Shown: positions 56,233-64,000 of the stretch, piece by piece
How positions within the stretch are numbered: the stretch's first letter is position 1
Layout of the letters: each line of letters opens with the position of its first letter
DNA from: Isoetes taiwanensis
Taxonomy: Eukaryota; Streptophyta; Lycopodiopsida; Isoetales; Isoetaceae
Length of the DNA: 64,000 nucleotides
Direction: 5' to 3'
Assembly: GCA_021234155.1 (NCBI GenBank)
Contig: JAJEKV010000092.1
Span: 2,058,561-2,122,560, forward strand
Notes under the pieces: model-generated
What the model was told of the DNA's origin: nothing
What the model saw: the letters and a program-made list of their open reading frames with translations, nothing else
Database searches by the model: none
Program-made: the position numbers and the translations under genes

Positions 56233-59200
56233 CTATTCATTGTCGTTGGAATGAAGTGAAGAGAGACGATCGACCATGGAGTTTGAGTAGCAATGTTGCT
56301 GTTTGTGCCTTCTGCAAAGATATATTTGAATATGCATGGTGTTGTTATATTGCATAGCAAGTGTTGATGATGATGACGATCCTATATTCTTTGAAAATGA
56401 CAACATTAGAACGTTAGAATTTAGAAGAAAGTAGAAGCAATAAAATTTGGCAAGTAACTAAGATGTATGGTCTTTTGCGTTTTTATGATATGCATGCTGA
56501 AACATAAGAGGAAATGCCTATCTAGATAGGATGGGATTTTGAGAAGCTAAAACCTGTGTAGAAGCATCACGACGGTCTTGTTGCAATAATGACATTCATT
56601 TTCATTATAGCTGTAATCCATCATAAAATTTGTTGTCAAGCAGCAATCTAAACTAAGAAATAGTATGGAGTGAATAATGAGTATCATACCATTGATAAGG
56701 GAAGAAGTGCTTAGAATATCAGTTAACTTATCTTCATTGAATTCTAGCATGTAATCTGTGTGAAAGACAGGTATACAGATGTTGTAAGTATATAAGATAA
56801 GCAGATACTCAGTGAGAAGAAAAGAGCGTACCTGCACATCTAAAAATCTGAAACTGCATGAGATACAGTTTAATCAACACCCTTCATTTCTTAGTTTTGG
56901 ATGTGAAGCAAAAAGAGCAATTTAGCATGGCAAAATGTTTGAAACACAATGCAAAATAGTCTGCAAACAAAGATAACCTTAAAAATGAAGTACTGATTGA
57001 CCTGCAAATCAAATGCACGATTCAAACTGCAGCTTCTTGTGCGTTGTAGAAGCTGTGTTTGGCAAACACTTGCTACTTCAAATCCAGAAAAGACCAAAAC
57101 CTGGGCATTCAAAATAAGAACAAAGTTAGAGCCAGATCTTCACACAAAAGTAGACATAAAAAGCAATGCAGCATGTCTTCATGAGAATGCGATGATTTGG
57201 TCATTAAAGAATAAAGGAGAATACTTTGCAGCAATTACATTAGGTTTAGAAATTTTTTTCGTCTAGTCTATTGTGCATAATCGTAAAAAATATGTACATA
57301 TAGAAAGGAAGTCATGGATTGCATGGTTCGAAGGAAAGCCTGTTTAGTTGTAGTCATTAAGCAGAGTTGAGCTGGTTCCGCCACAGGGTAAGCCAGCATG
57401 CCTGAGGCCTGCGTCGAAGCCATACTGGCTGTGCTCTGACTGTTTCTGAAAGAGCTGTGAAGGCTGTTCCTGATTCGTCTACTTTGTCATGCAAAGTTCA
57501 AAGAGTTAGCTTCTTTGGCTGTCACATGAAGAGTATAGAAATTGGTGAAGAGCAAACTCATCAAACAAAGATCTAACAACTACCAATGAAATAGAAAAGA
57601 AATAAACACTTCGATGAATTATATCATGGAATGCAGGGAGTATTTGATCATGCTAGGTGCAACAGACATCATATTATATCAAGTATTAACTGCATATTGT
57701 TGTGCATGGGCACATATTACACCAAATATATTCTGTGATTGGTAGCAGTAGTTGATACACGTGAAGCATTCATAGGTTTTAAAAAATGTCTAGTGACTTC
57801 CAGCAACCAAAACGTAGAGGAATCATCTTTAGCTGATGTCAATAGAAGAGCTTTAAAGATGCTGCCAAAGCTCATAAAGAAATGGTGTATGGTTTCATGA
57901 GTGTCGAAGATACTATAACTTGTAGGAAGACTAAGTGAAAGAAGCCTGATTGATCTACACTAATGCAACATGTGAAGTCCTAGTATGAAAACCAGATTAT
58001 CAAAGAAGCAAGCATTAAGAATGGCAAAGATCCGAAAAGGCAGAGAGATCACACGGCAACAATAAAGAACAGAGGAATGGAATGATCAGCTGTACCTGGT
58101 TGGCTGCTTGTAGATTCTTTTGGCGTGACCAGAAACATTGGAAACTATTCTTGAGGAAGATCCAATGCTTAGCAACATTTGGGCTTTTAAATGGATGTTA
58201 AAAATATTAGAGATATATGTCCTATATCTCTAACTCCAAAGGAGAAACCATACCGAGCTTTCCAAGCAGGTTGTCCTTCAAGTTTGTGACAACATCTTAG
58301 AACTGTGTTGAAGAATTGAAACACTGAAACATTGTAGGAAGCTTCCTTACATATTGAAACATGGAGCTTGCGTTATCTGGATGTAGATTAGATGCTTAGG
58401 ACCTCCCTGCAAGTTGTACATGAATATTTATTCCTACCATCAGTTTTATTTTAACTCACCCTTGCTTGTATTTGAATAGGAGCAGGCTACTCATGAGAAA
58501 TGGCATTTTCAGCAGTAATATTTCAAACAATTGTTGACAACGTACAACACAATGCAAGTCCACAACATATTCAACTTGATGCTGGCATGCAGCATAGATA
58601 CGCTTTATTTTCTACCGTGCTCTCCTGTGTGTGACTCCAAGGACATTATCTTTGTTTTTCTTACTACCCTGCTACAAATATCTTTTATCATACAACATAA
58701 ACCATTGGATGTTTCAGTTTCATCCATGGTCAGGATGCCTTAGTTGTAGCAATGGTGCTAAATGTTTTATGTATTGACCAGCTATTAGTTAAGTTTGAGC
58801 TTTATATTCATTATCTTGCTAACATAAGGCTAAAGCATGTAACTAAGTAGCATTTTTGAAAGCACTCAGAAGTTTATATCACGTTTTAGGGGGTGGTCTA
58901 GTAATGTCACCGCATGGTAAGAAACCAAATGCCTATCCACAATGTCTTGTAACCATAGATTGCTTCTTCCTGCATGAACAGTGCAACAAAACCCGTTTAT
59001 ATCTAACACCTTGGAAGAAGTTTAGATTAACTCAAACTTTGCTATAAACACATGATATTTACTAAGAGTCAGTCATGGTTCAGAGAGAGAAATGGTGCGC
59101 AAATCATATACAAAATGTGGGCCTTATTAGTCATTTAAGAGGTGTAACCTACCCAGTAATCTGGTTGCCCAGTAATACCAGCTTGCAAAAGGATTATGGA

Positions 59201-59620
59201 GCTACTTATAGGGCATAGTATTTTGCCAGCTAGAGACATGTATTTGAATCAAAATTTCAACGTAAAATCCTAAGACAGGGGCAAATTGTCCCTGATGTTT
59301 ATTAGTGCATTCTTACATTCATAAAGTTAGTTCTACTAAGATTTTGGACAGAGTTCAGGCATGCACCATTTGTAAGTAATATGAGTACGCCTAGATGCAA
59401 GAAATAAAACTCTTATATGTATTATCATGCTATCAATACTGAAGATCTGCAAATGAAAGTATACCTGTGCCTTGTGATTTGATTATCCTGCTTGAATACA
59501 ACCTGTTGCAACAACTATAAGGATCCAAAATAGTATCCTGCTTGAATACAACCTGTTGCAACAACCATAAGGATCCAAAATAGGCATCTGCACATACAAA
59601 TACGTCCAACATCTTGCTCA
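56233..59620 (-). CDS. Unrecognised multi-exon plant gene (C-terminal exons resolved)
   Basis: Five exons join in phase with GT-AG sites: 57100-57002 (99 nt), 56853-56832 (22 nt), 56755-56690, 56647-56554 and 56311-56233, ending in TAG. The protein reads from V-L-V-F-S-G-F-E-V through Q-T-Q-L-L-Q-R-T-R-S, M-L-E-F-N-E-D-K-L-T-D-I-L and C-H-Y-C-N-K to a terminus rich in Ser/Asn/Asp. A phase-0 upstream exon is likely at about 58190-58096 (F-W-S-R-Q-K-N-L-Q-A-A-N-Q). Others are possible near 59180 and 59600. From 58096 the frame can also join a 126-nt exon (57469-57344) that ends in its own stop, hinting at an alternative short isoform. No catalytic motif or membrane segment is seen, and I cannot name the family. 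Phase agreement over five exons is the main evidence that it is real; the 5' end is unknown. Confidence 0.5.
59484..59583. repeat. 50-bp tandem duplication
   Basis: Two head-to-tail 50-bp units (TATCCTGCTTGAATACAACC...) differ at one base. They overlap a putative exon on the minus strand, where 50 bp would shift its frame. Confidence 0.95.
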
Positions 59621-59754
59621 AATATCCAATTAGGATTAAAAAGCTGTAAGATATCTGCTTTCAGATGTGGCGATTTACTGAATGCCCCGTGAATGTTAAA
59701 TGGTTAAAATAGAATGAGACAGCCATAGAAACTTGATTAAAATAGAACAAACAT

Positions 59755-59830
59755 GCTCATGATTTGGCTTTCCTGCTTCAACAAAGGATGATGTGCAACC
59801 ATACGGGTCTATTACAGGCATTTACATATA
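59755..59830 (-). other. Diverged copy of the putative exon at 59515-59600
   Basis: Both segments read M-P-(I/V)-(L/I)-D-P-Y-G-C on the minus strand, preceded by TTTGTAT(A/G)TG. Most base differences within this motif fall at third codon positions, which suggests past protein-level constraint. Confidence 0.4.
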
Positions 59831-60796
59831 CAAAAAAATAGGAGATAAGATCAAAATAATCTATGAAGCTTTGACAAAATCTAAACTATGAAGCTACAAA
59901 CAGCTATATACAAACAAACCTGTTAAGGATTTCGATGGATTTCCATAATTTCGGACTTGGTGTTCTTCATGGATCAGGATAATAACCTTGTATATATGCC
60001 AGGGTCTTCCTTCCTTAAGCCCTAAAATATGACGTGATTAAATCTCCTCTTCCAACAATTCTTGCCCAGGTATTCAGAACGCCATCTGAACAATGGAGAT
60101 CCATTATAGATGTCAATGCTCTCAAAAATGGATGCCGAAAATAATTTAAAGGGACCTTGGAAGTGAAACGCATGAGGCAAAAAATGGTTTCTCCCTTGCT
60201 TCGCAACTGGGCAAAATACAGCAAATCCGACATAATATCAAGTGACCACAAACATAGCAGGCACTCCTTGCCGATAAACTCCATGCGCAGAGAAAATCCC
60301 TCTAATAAATCTTCCTAAATGCCACCGACATGCATGCAGGTTGTGTGGCATCATTCTTTCTCGGATAAGGGGGAATCCAAGAACCAAAATCATAGAAAAA
60401 CATTTAGACCATTTTTGGAAAGCAGAAAACTTTTCCGGCAGCCAAAAACCTTAAGAATCTTAGGAAATCGAATTAAGAAAAAACCCAAAAATGTTTTCCA
60501 CCAAACCGGAAAATCCCAAATTAACAAAGTAGATATATGCGTTGTTACACGCCCATTGAAAAGTAGCAGAGAAGTTTGCATGTGAATCCGCCATAAGATC
60601 TTGGAATGACCTTTTTTGGTTCTTCTTGTGGCCAAAAAAAGGCCGTAAAAACAAATAGGCCTAATTCTTTTATGTAAACTTTGGTTTCCATGGTCTAGCA
60701 TGCACATGCAGTGTGCATTTGGACATGTGCATGGAACATGCTTTCTGGAATCAACCAGGCATCTTGAAAGAATATAGGGATTTCCATTGCTTCTGT
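59831..60796. other. No gene recognised
   Basis: Minus-strand frames at 60284-60015 and 60827-60390 are open but match nothing I can name. They could be exons of the unrecognised gene or decayed LINE sequence. Confidence 0.35.
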
Positions 60797-60900
60797 GCCT
60801 TTGGTTTAGTGGTAACACACTAGTCATCGAACAATTATTTCTCGAGTTCGAGATGGGTCAGTAGGGTTGCACTATGTATAGTTTCTGCTATTGTTAAAAT
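60797..60900 (+). mobile_element. Probable tRNA-derived SINE
   Basis: TGGTTTAGTGG at 60802-60812 fits a pol III A box and GAGTTCGAGAT at 60844-60854 fits a B box, spaced as in tRNA-related SINE heads. The intervening sequence does not fold as a full tRNA cloverleaf and no anticodon arm is clear. The 3' boundary is uncertain, before the Helentron-like hairpin at 60910. Confidence 0.45.
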
Positions 60901-60909
60901 ATGATTTAT

Positions 60910-60936
60910 CGCATCGATCCGAGACATCGGATTGGC
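60910..60936. other. Orphan terminal hairpin of Helentron-like family 2
   Basis: It matches the hairpin that ends unit A (61285-61312), with GATCCG and CGGAT(T/C) arms and a GGC end. It stands directly before unit A with no element body of its own. Confidence 0.65.
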
Positions 60937-61312
60937 ATTCTAGGATGGGGCGAGCATGCATGTCTTGCATGCATGCATGCGGCGCATGCCCTCTCTGGTA
61001 GGGGTTTCGCTATTTCAGGCGCGGTTCTGCATCAACGTCTCATCGGCGCTTCCTCTTCTCTCAGCAGTTCCTTATTCCCTTTGAATTGTTTCCAGGCAGG
61101 GGAGGGGCTTCTTCCTGCTTGGTTTGGCCCATTTGGCGTTTCTGTCATGCTGTGGCATGCCCTTTCTCGGCCTCGGCCCTTCTTTAGCCCGATCCCGTGA
61201 CCTTCGTCCTCGATTCTAGTTTGATAAGGAAGTTCTACGGTATTGGGCGGTTTGTTGGTTTCATCACGAGCCCCATTCTAGAATCGCATCGATCCGGAGA
61301 CATCGGATCGGC
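60937..61312. mobile_element. Helentron-like family 2, unit A (376 bp)
   Basis: Left end ATTCTAGGATGGGGCGAG; inverted copy GAGCCCCATTCTAGAAT ending at 61284; then a hairpin (CGATCCG...CGGATCG, 61285-61312) ending GGC. The first ~170 bp are closely similar to the start of unit B, which follows without spacer. No coding content beyond chance frames. Confidence 0.6.
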
Positions 61313-62018
61313 ATTCTAGGATGGGCGAGCATGCATGTCTTGCATGCATGCATGCGGCGCATGCCCCCTCTCGGTTGGGGTTTTCGCTATTTTGCGCCGG
61401 CGGTTACGCATCAACGTCTCATCGGGCTTCCTCTTCTCTCGCCAGATTCCTTATTCTCTTTGAACCCACCCTCCCCCCCTTCTTTGTTTATTGTATTGTG
61501 CACAAGTTTTCGCATTTTATCATGTTTTTCTTCCACCCATTTGGGTGATGCTTTTTTTCCACCCCCTGGGTGATGCTATTCTCTGGTATGTTTGTGTTGT
61601 CTCGTTTGTTGTGTTGGTGATGTGCAGGTACAGGTTGGCGAGCGACATCTGTTTCGTCTTCTCCATGCGGGGGTTTTTGGGGAGCGATTTTTATGCCTTA
61701 TGTTTGTCCAAGCCCCTTGCCGAAGGCTTATCACTAGGGTTTTTCCTCGAAAACCCGAAAGGGCGGGGTTTTTTAATCCCGGTGATAAGCTTTCGGCAGG
61801 TACATCAGCCACTCATCTATTAGCATTGTATTTTTTTGGGTCCAAATGATATAATTGGATTTTCCCTTTATTTTTCGTGGGTAGTTCGCATGTGTGCGGC
61901 TACCCACTGTCCACCATTGTAGAAAAATCTGCTGAGATGAATGAGAAGCCTATCTATGTTGGTTTCATGCGAGCCCCATTCTAGAATATATCATTATCAA
62001 TGACGATTAATTATTGGC
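61313..62018. mobile_element. Helentron-like family 2, unit B (706 bp)
   Basis: Left end ATTCTAGGATGGGCGAGC; right inverted repeat GAGCCCCATTCTAGAAT ending at 61987; then a decayed hairpin ending GGC at 62018, aligning to the unit A hairpin mostly with C-to-T and G-to-A changes. The interior holds a LINE 3' UTR-like stem-loop (61705-61800). Confidence 0.55.
61705..61800 (+). other. LINE-type 3' UTR stem-loop inside unit B
   Basis: GCCGAAGGCTTATCACTAGG and CCGGTGATAAGCTTTCGGC form a roughly 20-bp stem. The loop carries TTTTTCCTCGAAAACCCG...GGCGGGGTTTTTTAATCC, the same block found at 29998-30045 in the pentamer-tailed LINE. Confidence 0.7.
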
Positions 62019-62522
62019 TTTTTAGACATTGGCCCCAAACAAAAAAAAAAAGGGAAAAAAAAACCGGACATAATTAATTTGGACAACAATCCTACCAGCA
62101 CATCAAACTACTTCGGTCAATCCCTTCATAGTTTTATTGTTCCATCCAATGATCTAGCAGATCAAAGTCTGGTGCATCAATCCATGGATAATATGTTCAA
62201 TAACTTTAATCTTATGTGAACAATCAGACATATAAATACAGGGCAACAACTGCCCAAAGGATACAAACTATATAATAAATGTATCCTTGTACATATGCAA
62301 GAAATATTCTTTTTCCATTAGAGCCTTTATAACTCGAGTTTGCATGCTTTTACTTTGAGACAGATAGGCAATCCTGCATGCATAGCCCTTATCTTTATCT
62401 TGTAAAAAACGGAAAAAACCAAAGATTACCTTGCTGCTTTTAGCATGCATCTGGATGTAATTTGTTTTTCTTATCATTGCAACATCCTCTTATTATTGAT
62501 GTATACCAGGTTCTTTTTCCTT
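62019..62522. other. No gene recognised
   Basis: AT-rich spacer between Helentron-like unit B and the LINE tail; only short frames. Confidence 0.45.
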
Positions 62523-62640
62523 TTGCAGGGATTTTTTAATCCTAGTAGTAATGATTGTACTAGCCCATTGTATGGATCCCATGACCTATTGGTCTTCGTG
62601 GACGTTAAAAAAACTATTCTATTCTATTCTATTCTTTAAG
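62523..62640 (+). mobile_element. Severely 5'-truncated pentamer-tailed LINE (3' UTR only)
   Basis: About 90 bp nearly identical to 30028-30115, then TATTC repeats (62611-62634). Only the terminal ~115 bp of the LINE were copied in. Confidence 0.9.
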
Positions 62641-62989
62641 CTTTTTAACATTGATTATGGACCTGTTTTTCAGTAAACCCAGATTATTCCTATTATTTTT
62701 ACCCTTTAACTTTCAAGTTTAAACTCATTCTACCATATATCATGTATCTGGGTTGTTTTTCCTTTTTAATATCACTTAGACTTAGGATCTAAACATACAA
62801 CCACTTATGAAGAGATTTCATTGTGCATGTTCCTGTAAAATACTCAATTTGTATGATATATTGGATCTGCACTTTCAAATAATGTAAACAACATTGCTTA
62901 TCAACTACAAGACGGTGGTAATACCTGATTTTTCCTTGATCTTCTTCAGTACATGTTCTGGATTTCCATTCTATCTTAACCCAGTGTGT

Positions 62990-63551
62990 TTTATCCTCCA
63001 AAGATAAATGTTCTACTTTGGCAGGTGATTCATCGCTCTTTGAGAGTTAATGAGATGGTTCATCGCTTTAAGCGGGGAGTAAGCCCACTTTGCCCAATGT
63101 GTGAGCGGTGCATTGAAACATTGGAGCACTGTTTATATTTGTGTGCAGAGCTGAGTAGTCTTAGGTCCTGGCTGCATTCTCTTTTTGGAGTATCTTTGGA
63201 TAGTCAGCACTTTCTTTTGGGTATTTATCCAAACCAGTGGACTGCTTCTAAAAGGATTGCATTTCACATGGCAAAGTCTTGGCTAATATGGAGTGTATGG
63301 AAGCGAAGGCGAAGAAAGGTCTTTTATGATAAACGTATTTCTTCTCAGGTGGTGCTTCAAGAAATTCGTAAGAAGTTGTATAATTTCTTTCAGATCTCCA
63401 ATTGGCCTGATCGTATTAAAACTCCAATATGGAGTGATCATTTAAAAGTGATTGATGCGTCAGAGACATTTCTTACTTCTGGAAGTACTTTGTAATATTT
63501 TGAGTGTATAATATGAAGTAAAACATGTTCTTCAAAAAAAAAAAAAAAAAA
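62990..63551 (+). mobile_element. 5'-truncated poly(A) LINE, C-terminal zf-RVT-like domain
   Basis: Open from about 62990 to the stop at 63495. The encoded domain (L-L-W-Q-V-I-H-R-S-L-R, C-P-M-C-E-R-C, E-H-C-L-Y-L-C, W-S-V-W-K-R-R-R-R-K) differs at only a few residues from the minus-strand copy at 41070-40564. The 3' UTR is shared and ends in an 18-bp poly(A) run at 63534-63551. The first three codons of the longest ATG-initiated frame come from flanking DNA. The element lacks RT catalytic residues. Confidence 0.88.
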
Positions 63552-64000
63552 TCGGATAAAAAGAAAAATAAGCTAGCCTTTATAAGTCCTAAAATAGTTC
63601 CAAAAAAAAATATACTAGTAGGTGTTTGACAAATATTTTCCAAAACTTGTGTCCATATTAGTAGCAGGAACTTCCATTCTTTTAATACGTTTATCTTAGA
63701 CCAGTACATCCGTTTCAAACAACCATACACCATAATAGCAAAGCAAATACATTGGAAGAAGAATCACCACGTACCTGCAGCCAATCATGTGAACGTTAGC
63801 GATAAACTCGGTAATGACCCAAGGGCCAAACGGTACATCAGGTGATTCTTGGCTCTTTGCCCCTCACCCAATGCACCCTTTGCTCTTGATAAATGATAAT
63901 CTACTAAGAACGTACAGCCTAGATAATCAATATAGTTCAAATAGCTTTAGCGTCCTTATTAAACCTTATGGCTGATTATTCCTATGATCTTTATCTAAGA
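63552..64000. other. No gene recognised
   Basis: AT-rich end of window with no supported feature. Confidence 0.45.

Noticed and set aside
60797-60870. Possible tRNA gene
   Set aside because: A and B boxes are present but acceptor and anticodon arms do not pair; a SINE head fits better.
61491-61823. 110-codon plus-strand frame in unit B
   Set aside because: Hydrophobic, T-rich, crosses the LINE-type stem-loop, and is not shared with unit A.

Overview
This window looks like nuclear DNA of a land plant, probably a seed-free one such as a fern or lycophyte (inference). The clearest evidence is two intact, intron-split nuclear genes for plastid proteins on the minus strand. One is PSBR, the 10 kDa photosystem II protein (19595-20351, five exons, 146 aa). 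The other is ARC3, the FtsZ-like/MORN chloroplast-division protein (21155-27409, fourteen exons that sum to an uninterrupted 825-codon frame). Splice sites are GT-AG throughout. A third minus-strand gene at 56233-59620 has phase-consistent exons, but I do not recognise its product.

Most of the rest is transposable elements and their debris. LINEs occur in at least three styles. One is an L1-type element at the left edge, with ORF1 and the start of ORF2 in one frame, separated only by UAG. A second style is 5'-truncated and poly(A)-tailed, with zf-RVT-like C-termini (1428-3527, 40517-41919, 62990-63551). A third ends not in poly(A) but in a TATTC pentamer array (28790-30139, 43105-43430, 62523-62640; a degenerate 44330-48065 element is probably related).

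The most unusual region is 4690-15440. A multi-exon gene there encodes a Crypton/DUF3504-type tyrosine recombinase, a class I do not know from land plants. It carries frame disruptions and is split by an 8.5 kb head-to-tail pair of elements that look like non-autonomous Helentrons (Helitron2). Their ends are ATTCTAGGG..., an internal inverted CCCTAGAAT, and a terminal ~31-nt hairpin ending in GC. Removing the array restores the exon reading frame with no target-site duplication. A third copy lies at 33564-37801. A second family with the same architecture but unrelated sequence forms a tandem pair at 60937-62018.

Other mobile DNA includes a 1.7 kb terminal-inverted-repeat element nested in a LINE (45866-47582) whose removal also restores the host frame, a 386 bp foldback element (53061-53446), a probable tRNA-derived SINE (60797-60900), and a remnant that may belong to the DUF7869 protein family (30130-31640). 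Long homopurine tracts, microsatellites and two ORF-free long stem-loops (16101-16195, 18821-18900) fill part of the remainder. No bacterial-type operons, CRISPR arrays, rRNA genes or intact tRNA genes are seen.
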